From Oscillochloris sp. (GTDB lineage: Bacteria > Chloroflexota > Chloroflexia > Chloroflexales > Chloroflexaceae): 52,741 bases of DNA. A model generated the notes under the pieces. The model had not been told where the DNA came from. It did not search any database and worked only from the letters and a program-made list of their open reading frames with translations. Positions 1 to 8,157 of this stretch are shown in pieces. Each line of letters opens with the position of its first letter. Position 1 is the first letter of the stretch. The position numbers were made by a program, and so were the translations under genes. The DNA is taken from the NCBI GenBank assembly GCA_012032775.1, contig JAAUQO010000011.1:1-52741 (forward strand). The letters run 5' to 3'.

Positions 1-506
1 TCACATATTGCGGCAAAAAGGCTTTGCGTTCCCGCTGAACACCCAGTCGCGGCCTTCGGCAGTAACGAAAAGCCCTGTTGCCCGGCGCGGCCTCTACCAT
101 AACTGCGCTGCGCCGCCCGTCGAGATCCTTTATCGGCACTGGTGGTCTTCAATTCCCACCGTCCCCGGCCGGTTCCGGTAAATCGCACGGCCCACGTATC
201 GCCGCCGACATAAAACATGCCGGTGGTAATCGCTTCGCCGCTCTCCACATGGGTAAAGGTGGCGCCGGCGATCAGATCGTACGGGTTGCCTGTGTAGCTG
301 TCGTTGCTGAACTGCCACTCCAGGGTTTCCCACTGGGCAGCACTCCGTTCCGCGCGTGCCGCCTCGCTGTATATTTGCGGAAGATAGATGCTATGGTCAC
401 CGGCTGCCGTCTCCGTCCCGCTGGTTCCTGGCAGGGTTTGTGCGCGTACCGGCACAAGCCCGACACTCAGGATGATCACGATGATGAGCAGGATAGGTCG
501 CTGCAT
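1..506 (-). pseudogene. DUF5060-like secreted protein, frame broken, continues beyond window or ends at its edge
   Basis: Reading the minus strand from the ATG at 506 gives a signal peptide (MQRPILLIIVIILSVGL, ending near VRAQ) and then a beta-sandwich sequence with YTGNPYDL, ATFTHVESGE, FYVGGDTWAVRF and GRWELKTTS. This pattern is typical of the DUF5060 domain found at the N-terminus of secreted glycoside-hydrolase-like proteins. The frame then breaks. DLDGRRSAVMVEAAPGNR is in a second frame (shift near 127) and LFVTAEGRDWVFSG in a third (shift near 71). A possible third slip lies in the T-run near 14-18, after which PFLPQYV would continue past the window. Either a decayed gene or poor sequence at a contig edge. 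The family call rests on pattern recall only. Confidence 0.5.
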
Positions 507-683
507 GAGTTCCTCTTAGCTGGATGACATTATTTTAACTGTTTCTTTACTTTTTTGTTATAACATCTGCCCCAGCAGCCCGACCATAGGTCAACGGTCC
601 CATGGCATGCCTGGGCCTTGGTCATCCCCCGTACTAACCGTAATCGGCAGATCGTGTACTATTCGGTATCATCAAAAAAAACA

Positions 684-718
684 GTGGCCGGTGATCGGCA
701 CAGGTGATCGCCGGCCAC
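684..718. other. 13-bp near-perfect inverted repeat with adjacent A-run
   Basis: GTGGCCGGTGATC (684-696) pairs with GATCGCCGGCCAC (706-718) with one mismatch around a 9-nt loop. The A-run at 674-680 becomes a T-run after the hairpin on the minus strand, so it has the form of a minus-strand intrinsic terminator. It sits in the 5' leader of the plus-strand oxidoreductase gene and could also act on that leader. Confidence 0.45.
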
Positions 719-739
719 ATAGAACCAATGGAGATGCGC

Positions 740-1980
740 ATGGATGTACGCTCATACTGGCAGGCCAGCCTCGATCATGAGCCGTTACCGGTGGTGGATC
801 TGCCGCCAACCGCCGAGGTTGTCATCATTGGCGCCGGGGTGTTGGGCACGACAACCGCCCTCTGGCTGAGCCGCAACAAGGTTCGTCCATTGGTGATCGA
901 TGTCGCTGGCCCGGCTGCCGGTGCCTCAGGCCGCAACGGCGGCTTACTTGTCTCGGGAACCGGCGAAAGCTACCTGGAGGCAATCGCCCGGCTTGGACAT
1001 GCTCATGCGCGTGCGATCTGGTCGCTCTCGGTTGAAGGTTGCTACCTGATGCGCACAATCGCCGCCGAGGAGTCGGTTGAGGCGACGATCAACCGGCCGG
1101 GCAACTGTCGTTTGCGCTGAGTCTCGATCAACGCGCACGCCAGGCTGCGGTGGTAGAACAACTTCGCGCCGATGGTTTCGCCGCCGAACTCCTCGACCGT
1201 AATGCAACGCAGGAGTTTGTCGCAGCGCCCCTTGGCCCCGAAGTGGTCGGCGCCAAACTCAACCCCACCGCCGCAACCCTGCATTCGACGCGACTGGTTC
1301 ACGGTCTACTCGCCGCCGCGCTCCGCCGCGGCGCCCAACTCTGCGCCGGCCCACGCGTGATCTCGCTCGCCGCCCATGGTTCAGGCGTACGGATCAGCAC
1401 CGATCGTGGCCCAATCGACACGCCGGTAGTGCTTGTGGCCGCCAACGCATGGCTCGGCGATTGCCTGCCCGCACTGCAAGATCTGGTGACACCGGTGCGC
1501 GGCCAGGCTCTCTGCACCGCACCGGTTCCGCCACTGCTAAACCACGGATTCGGCGTTGCCTTCACACCCACCGGCGAGTACGGCCAGCAGCGCCCCGATG
1601 GCCGGATCATCTTCGGCGGTTGTCGCGCCGTCGCCGCCGAACGCGATGTCGGCGTACGCGAGCTAAGCCCCGAAACCGGCGTGCAAACGGCGCTTGATTC
1701 GGCGTTGCGTCGCCTCTTTCCCAGCCTCGCCAACATACCGATCGAGCGGCGCTGGGCCGGCACAATGGGGTTCAGCCCCGATTATCTCCCGATCGCCGGC
1801 CAACTCGCCGATCTGCCGATCTGGTACGCCGGCGGCTTTTCCGGCCACGGCATGCCGTTTGCCGCCCCACTCGCACGCGCCCTTGCCGCCGCCGCCCTCG
1901 GCGATGTCGCGCCGCCCGAAATGGCCCATTTTCGTCCCGACCGGCCGAGTTTGCGGCGCGGCTCCGAACGCCATGTGTAG
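740..1980 (+). CDS. FAD-dependent oxidoreductase, DAO (glycine/D-amino acid oxidase) family, one frameshift
   Basis: About 413 residues once repaired, a normal length for the DadA/glycine-oxidase-like family, which oxidises amines or amino acids with FAD. The N-terminal Rossmann dinucleotide-binding motif is VVIIGAGVLG (about residues 32-41), followed by GASGRNGG. The C-terminal FAD contact is GFSGHGMPFA. The start at 740 has GGAG 8 nt upstream. The frame breaks at the CCGGG run at 1097-1101; adding one base joins EATINRPG to QLSFALSLDQRARQAAVVEQ, which is ordinary family sequence. The internal TGA at 1118-1120 is therefore an artefact of the shift and not a real end. Substrate cannot be told. 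It ends 20 nt from the convergent kinase gene. Confidence 0.8.
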
Positions 1981-2000
1981 GCTCTTAGCAGGCGGTGACC

Positions 2001-2924
2001 CTACCGATCGCCCGCTAACCCAAACAGCACCTCGGCCACACTAAGCCAGCGCCGCCAATCCGCGCCGGGGCCGCCGTCCTCGTACGACCACCAGGCCGAC
2101 AAAACCATCTGTGCGGCGGCCCATCCCAACACTCGGCGCCGTTCCAATCCCAGCCGCTCGCACAAGATGTCGGCGCGCCGATCCAATCGCCGGCGCAAAT
2201 CGGGCCATTCGGGCAAACTCAGGGGATTACGCAGCAACGCCCCAACTTCGTAGGCCGGCTCACCGATCACGCCTTTCGGATCGATCGCCAGCCAGCCATC
2301 GCGTTCGCTGCGCAGAATATTGGTGTGATGCAGATCGCCGTGCAACACTATCGGATCGGCCGCACTTGCCGTCAACTCGCTATACAACGCCTCGGCGCGC
2401 GCAACCATCTGGGCCGGGAATGGTCCGTAGCCGCCGTCGAACTCCGCCCGCAGTCGCGTCAACCCATTGAACCAGTCCGTCACGCTCGGGAATGAATGTA
2501 GCGGCGGCGGCGCCGGCCTCAGCCGCTGCATCACATCCGCCGCGATCACAGTCGCTGCGTCGTCATCGCCCAGATCGCGCAATGGCGTGCCGGGCAGCAA
2601 GCGCTCCAACAACAACGCGCCGCCCTGCCCATCGGCCGCCAACAACTTCACCGCGCCATTGCCGCCATACAACGTTAGCGCCGCGATCTCGGTTCGCAAC
2701 TCGGCGCAGGGCACTCCCAGCTTCAACACCGCCGCTGTCCCATCGGCACAGGTTGCTTGTAGCGCCAGGTTGTACGACAGATCGGCGAACGGCGCACCGA
2801 TCCGTACTTCCCAGCGTTCGGCATAGGTCGCGATCCGCTCAGGCAATGTCGCCAACCAACCGGCGCCCGATGGCGCAAACGTACTCCGGACTCGGTCGAT
2901 AAACTCCTGCGGTAAGATCAACAT
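2001..2924 (-). CDS. Aminoglycoside/hydroxyurea antibiotic resistance kinase family (APH(6)-like)
   Basis: 307 residues. The pattern is that of small-molecule kinases of the APH_6_hur family: an ATP-binding lysine in AAVLKLG (about K68), LLLERLLPGTPL, the catalytic HGDLHHTNIL (195-204) and the metal-binding DPKG (215-218). Family members phosphorylate streptomycin or hydroxyurea, but many environmental members have unknown substrates, so resistance is only inferred. The ATG at 2924 is chosen over an upstream start at 3071 because GAGGAAA lies 7 nt before it and the upstream 49 residues overlap the promoter of the divergent gene. It is divergent from the small gene at 3028. Confidence 0.8.
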   Translation of the reverse strand: MLILPQEFIDRVRSTFAPSGAGWLATLPERIATYAERWEVRIGAPFADLSYNLALQATCADGTAAVLKLGVPCAELRTEIAALTLYGGNGAVKLLAADGQGGALLLERLLPGTPLRDLGDDDAATVIAADVMQRLRPAPPPLHSFPSVTDWFNGLTRLRAEFDGGYGPFPAQMVARAEALYSELTASAADPIVLHGDLHHTNILRSERDGWLAIDPKGVIGEPAYEVGALLRNPLSLPEWPDLRRRLDRRADILCERLGLERRRVLGWAAAQMVLSAWWSYEDGGPGADWRRWLSVAEVLFGLAGDR

Positions 2925-2939
2925 GCGTATTTCCTCAGG

Positions 2940-2968
2940 TTGCACATTCCGCCGAACCTGGCTACAAT
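2940..2968 (+). promoter_or_regulatory. Sigma70-type promoter for the small gene at 3028
   Basis: TTGCAC (2940-2945), 17-nt spacer, TACAAT (2963-2968), about 50 nt before the first base of the next transcript's gene. It lies in the divergent interval between the kinase and the small gene. Confidence 0.55.
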
Positions 2969-3027
2969 CAACATTCGGTGTCTTCGAGCTACACAAGCGC
3001 CATTCCCGCTCGAATGGCTCGGTAAGC

Positions 3028-3315
3028 ATGTCGCAACCCAACCTACGAACCGTCAGTATCTTCCGGCGCAACTATGGTCGCCGTTACACCGATCTTCCGG
3101 TTGATGAGATCAGCCGGGAGTTCTTCCTGATCGACTGCAACGGCTATGCAATGCGCCCGGAATTGTATGATCTCCAGTCCGGCGATCTCGCCCGTTGGCG
3201 TCAGGGCGAACGCTTTGTCGAGGCGACGATCGACCATATTGTGATCGACAACCAGCAATTACACGTCGTCCTCCGCGATCCGGTGCTCCTCCCCGAGGAC
3301 TATTTTCCGTATTAA
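3028..3315 (+). CDS. Hypothetical protein, 95 aa
   Basis: A short soluble protein beginning MSQPNLRTVSIFRRNYGRRY and ending LLPEDYFPY. It has no signal peptide and no membrane segment. It is mixed alpha/beta, with a regular beta pattern near the end (FVEATIDHIVIDNQQLHVVLRDP). I do not recognise the family. It is preceded by a well-formed promoter at 2940-2968, and third-codon-position GC looks like its neighbours, so it is probably real. The ATG at 3028 has only a weak ribosome-binding site. Confidence 0.55.
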   Translation: MSQPNLRTVSIFRRNYGRRYTDLPVDEISREFFLIDCNGYAMRPELYDLQSGDLARWRQGERFVEATIDHIVIDNQQLHVVLRDPVLLPEDYFPY

Positions 3316-3409
3316 CCGATGCGCGGCCTACACCCGGAGAGGCGCAGAGTTCACGTCTCTCCTCACCCCATCGCCCCATTTCGCATGCTGCATTCCCATT
3401 TTGCACTGA

Positions 3410-4597
3410 TTACGCATCGCCCTCACGTACCAGCAGCACCCCAATCACCACCCCGATCACGGCCAATCCCGCCGCCAACCAGGCATTTGCGCCGAACCCA
3501 TAGGCCACAAACAGGCGCGGCCCAACAACCGAGCCAAGAATACGCCCCAACCCGATCACGCCCACCGTCGCCGCCAACACTGTCCCGCGGCCCTGGTGCG
3601 TTAGCCCGCTCATCAGGGGAAATGCCGACACAATCGAGAACTCGAACACCAGATCGAACAACAGAAAGAACAACAGAAATAAAGCCCAGTTGCCGCTGCT
3701 GAAGGGCAATAACAGCATCGACAAGGCAACTGCCGCAAACCCGAACAGCACCGCTCGCCGCTTTCCGATCCGATCGGTCAACAACGTCGCCGCCGAAGCG
3801 CCCAGCAGTTCGACAATTCCCAATAACCCAAAAATCTGCCCGAGTTGCTGTGTGCTCGCCCCGAAATCCTGCTCCAGCCAACCGGCATACACCACAAAGA
3901 TCAACTCGACCGCCGCCAATTGGCAGAACACCAGCGCAAGGGCTGCGAAAATCTCCGGCCGGCGTAACAGCGTTGCCAGGCGCATCTGGGGTTCCTGAGC
4001 ATTGCGCGGTACACGCGGCGGATCACCAGGCAATGTCAGGCTCAGTGCCATCATCACCAGGCCCAACCCGAACAACACCCAATATGCCGGCGTCCAATCA
4101 TTATTCACCTCGATCAACGCCGTCAGCCCGGCCACCCCAAGCAGCGCCGCCAAAGCCCAACTCAACTCCAAAATCCCCAACACCCGTGCGCGTTGAGCAT
4201 AATTGCTGCGCGCACTCGCATAACTCTGCACCGCCGGCATATAGAGTGCGGTCGCCAGGCCGATCAAGCTGTACCCAACCAGGAACAGCCCGAACTGATC
4301 CGTTAATGCGCAAAGCAAGGTTCCCAGGCCATAGATCGCCATCCCGAGCAACAAGGTAAAGCGCTCACCTCGTGCGTCCGATACCATTCCCCCTATCGGG
4401 CTGATCAGCGTCGCCGCAACCTGGATTGTCACCAGCAAGCTGACCGTCTCAAGGCTTACACCAAACCCGTTGGCCAGAAATGCCAACAGCGGATACACAA
4501 TCCGAAATGCCGCATTGAAGATCAATCGGCCCAACACCAGCACCAGCAACGGCCACCAGCCCAGCCCGTCGCTATGCTCCATCACCCGTGATACCAT
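3410..4597 (-). CDS. MFS transporter, 12 membrane segments
   Basis: 395 residues with the hydrophobic periodicity of a 12-helix major facilitator. The loop 2-3 signature region reads GGMVSDARGERF, and the equivalent loop in the second half reads LTDRIGKRRA. No substrate-specific motif is recognisable; drug/metabolite efflux is likely. The ATG at 4597 is preferred over the GTG at 4612 because ACGGAG lies 5 nt upstream of it. It is divergent from the esterase at 4783. Confidence 0.8.
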   Translation of the reverse strand: MVSRVMEHSDGLGWWPLLVLVLGRLIFNAAFRIVYPLLAFLANGFGVSLETVSLLVTIQVAATLISPIGGMVSDARGERFTLLLGMAIYGLGTLLCALTDQFGLFLVGYSLIGLATALYMPAVQSYASARSNYAQRARVLGILELSWALAALLGVAGLTALIEVNNDWTPAYWVLFGLGLVMMALSLTLPGDPPRVPRNAQEPQMRLATLLRRPEIFAALALVFCQLAAVELIFVVYAGWLEQDFGASTQQLGQIFGLLGIVELLGASAATLLTDRIGKRRAVLFGFAAVALSMLLLPFSSGNWALFLLFFLLFDLVFEFSIVSAFPLMSGLTHQGRGTVLAATVGVIGLGRILGSVVGPRLFVAYGFGANAWLAAGLAVIGVVIGVLLVREGDA

Positions 4598-4714
4598 GAA
4601 AACTCCGTACACTCACAGCGAAACCAAAGTAAGACTGCTCAACGCGAAAAAAGCGATCTTCCACCCTGCCGGAGACAGATCAACCCGGTACGGGCGCAAC
4701 CGGCAGAACGCCGA

Positions 4715-4743
4715 TTGACAGCCACCGGCAACCCGAATATCAT
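4715..4743 (+). promoter_or_regulatory. Strong sigma70-type promoter for the esterase gene
   Basis: A consensus TTGACA (4715-4720), exactly 17 nt, then TATCAT (4738-4743), 40 nt upstream of the esterase ATG at 4783. Confidence 0.65.
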
Positions 4744-4782
4744 AACGGTTGCTCCCGCGTCCGTGAACAGAATGAGTTGGAT

Positions 4783-5499
4783 ATGCACAGAGAGTACCAT
4801 CGTTGGGATAGTCCTGCGCTGGGCCGGCCTATGGAGTTGCTCATTTTCGGTCATGCCGGTGCGCCGGTGCTGGTCTTTCCGACCTCACATGGGCGTTTTC
4901 ACGAGTTTGAAGATCGCGGGATGGTTGGCGCGCTCGCCCATCAGATCGATCAAGGTTGGATTCAACTCTATTGCGTCGATAGCGTCTTCAGCGAGAGTTG
5001 GTACAATTATGGTGCCGATACCGATGCGCGGATGTGGCGCGAGGAGCAGTACGAGCACTATCTCGTCAGCGAGGTGTTGCCGTTGATCCGCAACAAGAAT
5101 GCCAACAACTTTCTTATGGCCACCGGCGCATCATTCGGCGCCACCGAGGCGCTGATTTTCACATTGCGTCATCCCGGCCTCGTCAAACGCGTGATCGGAA
5201 TGAGTGGCCTGTACGATCTCAAGCGCTTCTTCAACCATTACACTCAGGGCCTGTATTTTCACAATCCGATCGATTTCGTGCCGAATCTGAGCGATCAATG
5301 GAGCCTCGATCGCCTGCGCGAAATCGATATCATCCTGGTTACCGGCCACGATGATCCCGCCGCCTGGTCGAATGAGTTACTCTCAGCTCAGCTCTGGGAG
5401 CGCGGCATCGGGAATGCGCTGCGGCTCTGGGATGGCTGGTGCCACGACTGGCCCTACTGGATGCAGATGATCAACGCCTATATCGGCGGCCACAAATAA
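4783..5499 (+). CDS. Alpha/beta-hydrolase, putative esterase (PF00756-like)
   Basis: 238 residues. It matches the short cytosolic esterase family seen beside many unrelated genes. The nucleophile elbow is G-A-S-F-G (about residue 115) after NNFLMATGA. Candidate acid and base are the Asp in VTGHDDPAAW and the His in GWCHDWPYW near the C-terminus. There is no signal peptide. The ATG at 4783 is chosen; a TTG two codons upstream is possible. The neighbours give no pathway. It ends 50 nt before the convergent redoxin gene, with a palindrome between them. Confidence 0.75.
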   Translation: MHREYHRWDSPALGRPMELLIFGHAGAPVLVFPTSHGRFHEFEDRGMVGALAHQIDQGWIQLYCVDSVFSESWYNYGADTDARMWREEQYEHYLVSEVLPLIRNKNANNFLMATGASFGATEALIFTLRHPGLVKRVIGMSGLYDLKRFFNHYTQGLYFHNPIDFVPNLSDQWSLDRLREIDIILVTGHDDPAAWSNELLSAQLWERGIGNALRLWDGWCHDWPYWMQMINAYIGGHK

Positions 5500-5500
5500 A

Positions 5501-5518
5501 GGCGGAGCATGCTCCGCC
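5501..5518. terminator. Perfect 18-bp palindrome between convergent genes
   Basis: GGCGGAGCATGCTCCGCC is identical to its reverse complement, and a partial copy (GCATGCTCCGCC) follows at once. It lies 2 nt after the esterase stop and 33 nt from the end of the convergent redoxin gene. No T-run follows, so a bidirectional transcription end is inferred from position only. Confidence 0.45.
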
Positions 5519-5551
5519 CGCATGCTCCGCCCGCATATGCATCTCGTAACC

Positions 5552-6127
5552 CTATATCGTATCCAGCACCGCCAGCAATCGCCCGGCTGCCGGCGGTGTA
5601 AATGCAACTTGCATCGGTGCCGCCCAGCTATACCGGATCACACCGTCGGCGTCGATCACAAACGTGCCCGGCAACGGCACACCCATCGCCGACCCCATGC
5701 CATAGCGATAAAACACCGACCAGTCGGGGTTACTGAGGATCGGATACGGCGCCCGTAATACCTCGGCAACATAACTCGTCATGTCCAGATCGGTGCTGCT
5801 TACCACCAGCAATTTCGCCCCACGTGCGGCAAATTGATCATATGCTTCCCGCAAACCTTCCAGGTGCGGCGCGCAATGCGGTCAGAAGAAGCGATCACTC
5901 ACGATCCGCGTCAGGTTCAACACCACCGGCTGACCGCGCAACGCACTCAATGTTATGGTTCGGCCATACTCCACCGTCTCATTGCCTTGCGCATTCCGCA
6001 AGAATTGCGCGTAGGGCAACGTCAGATCCGGCGCAAGCTCACCCGGCTGCGGCACATTATCCGGCCCCCGCGGCCGTACAAACTCCTTGCGCCACTGATC
6101 GGTCATCGGCATAAATGGACGTGCCAT
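5552..6127 (-). CDS. Redoxin/peroxiredoxin-like selenoprotein candidate (UxxC, in-frame UGA)
   Basis: Two open frames on the minus strand (6127-5882 and the stretch ending at 5552) are in the same phase, separated by a single TGA at 5884-5882. Read through as selenocysteine the protein has 191 residues, with U82 in RIVSDRFF-U-PHCAPHLEGL. This places Sec and Cys85 in a U-x-x-C redox motif after the beta-strand VVLNLTRI, exactly where AhpC/TSA-fold thiol oxidoreductases carry their active-site cysteine. The downstream part (LLVVSSTDLDM, YPILSNPDWSVFYRYG, GTFVIDADGVIRYSW) is continuous redoxin fold. The start at 6127 has AGGGGGAA upstream. A hairpin beginning 12 nt after the UGA fits the bacterial SECIS rules. 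Alternatives are a TGC-to-TGA sequencing error or a nonsense pseudogene, but the other errors in this window are indels. Confidence 0.75.
5849..5869 (-). promoter_or_regulatory. Candidate bacterial SECIS element
   Basis: On the minus strand, CCGC-ACCT pairs with AGGT-(TT bulge)-GCGG, giving 8 bp closed by the apical loop GGA (5861-5859). The stem begins 12 nt and the loop 20 nt after the UGA. Known bacterial SECIS elements lie within the coding region just after the UGA, have a small apical loop, and carry G in its first two positions; all three hold here. Folding was done by eye. Confidence 0.6.
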
Positions 6128-6158
6128 CCTGTTCCCCCTATATCCTGTTTCCTGTATC

Positions 6159-6608
6159 CTAGCTTTCGCACACTGCCTTCAAGCGCTGCATTTGCACCCG
6201 TGCATCCCAACCCATCAGTGGGCCGACTGTCGCCGGCCAGATTGCGGATAGGCCCGGTACACGCAATCGATACTCGATCCGGTTCTGAATCAGAGTCTGG
6301 CTGCCCTCGCCATGAGGCAGCCAGTGCCAGGCGTCGAAGCCTTCCCAGAAGCCGTCAAAGGCCCAGAGCACCAATCCCGGCCGCCGCTCATGCACAACAT
6401 AACGCGCCTCTAAAAGGCGCCCCAACCCAGTTAAATGCAGCCGCCACGGCGCACCCGGCTCGAAGTGCCAGCCCTCAAGCGGCTCGAAACGCACTGCCGG
6501 CGACATCCAGCGCTGCATCAGCTCGTGATCGGTCATCACCCGCTCGACTCGATCCATATCGGCGGCGACAAGCACGAATTCTTCTTGCAAAAAAGTGTCT
6601 ACTTCCAT
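6159..6608 (-). CDS. SRPBCC (START-like) family protein
   Basis: 149 residues. The beginning (MEVDTFLQEEFVLVAADMDRVERVMTD), the helix-loop ELMQRWMSP, and the alternating beta strands ending in LIQNRIEYRLRVPGL and a C-terminal helix give the helix-grip fold of polyketide cyclase/dehydrase-like SRPBCC proteins. These bind hydrophobic ligands. No ligand can be named. It lies 31 nt upstream of the redoxin gene on the same strand, so co-transcription with it is likely. Confidence 0.65.
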   Translation of the reverse strand: MEVDTFLQEEFVLVAADMDRVERVMTDHELMQRWMSPAVRFEPLEGWHFEPGAPWRLHLTGLGRLLEARYVVHERRPGLVLWAFDGFWEGFDAWHWLPHGEGSQTLIQNRIEYRLRVPGLSAIWPATVGPLMGWDARVQMQRLKAVCES

Positions 6609-6682
6609 ATGATGCAGTATACCTGTCCTACTATTTCATGTCCAGCTATTGCACAGATTTTTGCACAGTGCGATCCACTGCG

Positions 6683-6705
6683 TTCTACGGCATTCTGTCG
6701 TAGAA
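6683..6705. repeat. Inverted repeat upstream of the Tad locus
   Basis: TTCTACG (6683-6689) and CGTAGAA (6699-6705) are a perfect 7-bp inverted repeat with a 9-nt loop. It lies in the divergent interval between the SRPBCC gene and tadE. Just before it TTGCACAG occurs as a direct repeat (near 6650 and 6660). Operator or chance; no function assigned. Confidence 0.3.
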
Positions 6706-6754
6706 AATTGTCATGAAACAGTCATCTTTTTGGTTACTCGGTACCTTTTGCCTA

Positions 6755-6784
6755 TTGTTGCTGCGGCAGCCGCAAACCTATAAT
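6755..6784 (+). promoter_or_regulatory. Promoter of the Tad pilus locus
   Basis: TTGTTG (6755-6760), 18-nt spacer, consensus TATAAT (6779-6784), 33 nt before the tadE start. The spacer contains TGCGGC-A-GCCGCA, an interrupted palindrome that could be a regulator site. Confidence 0.55.
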
Positions 6785-6816
6785 CGGCATAAGGAAATCA
6801 CTTTCGGAGGAACCGT

Positions 6817-7392
6817 ATGCGTCGTACAGAAACCGGCCAGTCGATGGTGGAGATGGCCTTTGTTCTACCGGTGCTCCTGATTGTGCTTTTTGGCGTGATG
6901 GAGTTTGGCTACTATATTTTCGCTTACTCGTCGGTTTCACAGGCCGCTCGCAACGGCGCCGAAATGGCTTCTCAGTTGCCGCCGTTTGAGTCGTGGCTCG
7001 ATTACGCCGAACCAGGCAATGAGCCGGCGAACTATCCCGGCTTCCGGGCCGACAAGTGCGTGAATGCAATCTTCCTTGCGATTGAAAGCGACTCGACGGT
7101 GTTTCGGGGCGCAATCAACGAAGGCCGGCGCATTACCGACTTCGTGACGATTTCGTATCCGAACGGCGGTGATACACGCAACCTGAATCAACGGGGTCCG
7201 ATTGAGGTCACGATCAATTACCCGATACGCGGGATCACGCCGCTCTTCAGTTTGCTTGGTATGGAAGAAAGCCTCTCGCTCTCGGTAACCCAGCGCCGCT
7301 CGATCGAGAACCTCGGCGTCGATCCGACCCGCACCCAGGGTGTGGCTTGCGCCCGCGATGTCGCTGAACTGAACGAGCTCAACAATCAGTAG
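6817..7392 (+). CDS. TadE-like pseudopilin
   Basis: 191 residues. It starts MRRTETGQSMVEMAFVLPVL, the TadE/TadF signature: a basic leader, G-Q-[ST]-x-V-E-x-A, then one hydrophobic helix (VLLIVLFGVMEFGYYIFAY), then an extracellular domain with AARNGAEMAS. TadE-like proteins are minor pilins or assembly factors of Flp/Tad pili and act at the cell membrane. The gene has a textbook GGAGGAA site 5 nt before its ATG. It is the first gene of the locus and is followed 34 nt later by a second TadE-like gene. Confidence 0.85.
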   Translation: MRRTETGQSMVEMAFVLPVLLIVLFGVMEFGYYIFAYSSVSQAARNGAEMASQLPPFESWLDYAEPGNEPANYPGFRADKCVNAIFLAIESDSTVFRGAINEGRRITDFVTISYPNGGDTRNLNQRGPIEVTINYPIRGITPLFSLLGMEESLSLSVTQRRSIENLGVDPTRTQGVACARDVAELNELNNQ

Positions 7393-7426
7393 CCCACGCC
7401 GACGGCAATTATGTAGGGAATTCGGT

Positions 7427-8064
7427 ATGCGACGATTACGAAAAACCGCCGATCAGATTCGCAAATCCACCGGCCAGGCGCTTGTTGAATTCACCCTTGC
7501 CGCAACCCTGATCTTCTTTCTGGTCTCGGCAGCGGTCGATCTCGGGCTGATCTTCTTCTCGGTACAGGCGCTTCGCGCCGCCGCGCAAGAGGGCGCCACT
7601 TTCGGTAGTTATCCGATCCAGATAACAAGCGGTGGCTCGGTACAACACGTAACGATCAACTACCGGGAGACGATCGCTCGCATTCGTGCTGCGGCCGGGA
7701 ACACAAACCCTTCCGGTTTTCCACGTAGTCAGGGTATCGTCAATCTGTATGATCTCAACAATAACGACGTCGATGATGCAGCGGAAAACGTTATTGCGAA
7801 ACCCGGAGCAACCAGCGTGACTGCGGTTACTACCGGCCGCATCCAGATCGACAATCCCGCGGAACAGACCCAAATAATTTGAGTGGTCAGTGCCGCACTA
7901 ACCTGGCCGGTGCGCAGATGCGTGGCGGCGGCGAGAGCTGTTGGATCCGCATTCGCATTACCTATACCTATGATTTTTTCTTCCCATTGGCGCCGGCTTT
8001 CGGCAATACCGTTGATATTCCGGTTACGTATGTCTTGCAGATTCGTAGTAGCTTCTTCGGCTAG
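7427..8064 (+). CDS. Second TadE-like pseudopilin, one frameshift
   Basis: About 212 residues when repaired. The N-terminus (STGQALVEFTLAATLIFFLVSA) again carries the TadE signature and a single membrane helix, followed by FSVQALRAAAQEGATFGSYP. The frame is lost somewhere in 7840-7880. The -1 frame continues SGQCRTNLAGAQMRGG and then WIRIRITYTYDFFFPL, which is the beta-rich C-terminal pattern shared by TadE proteins, up to the stop at 8064. One missing base explains it. The TGA at 7880 is therefore not a real end. Confidence 0.75.
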
Positions 8065-8157
8065 TGCGGGGAGCCGAACGAACTCATCCCGGCCCGTATG
8101 TCGATCGGGTTCCAATCTAGCTGCCATCCCAGCAACCCACCACGGAGGACTAAAGTG

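Noticed and set aside
1118..1120. TGA in the FAD oxidoreductase as a second selenocysteine codon
   Set aside because: The homologous sequence continues in another frame from before this TGA, so it is an effect of a missing base.
2925..3071. Upstream extension of the APH-like kinase to a start at 3071
   Set aside because: The extra 49 residues overlap the divergent promoter and gene and are not family-like; the inner ATG has a good ribosome-binding site.
7880..7882. TGA in the second TadE-like gene as selenocysteine
   Set aside because: The frame after it (VVSAALTW) is not TadE-like, while the -1 frame is; a frameshift explains it.
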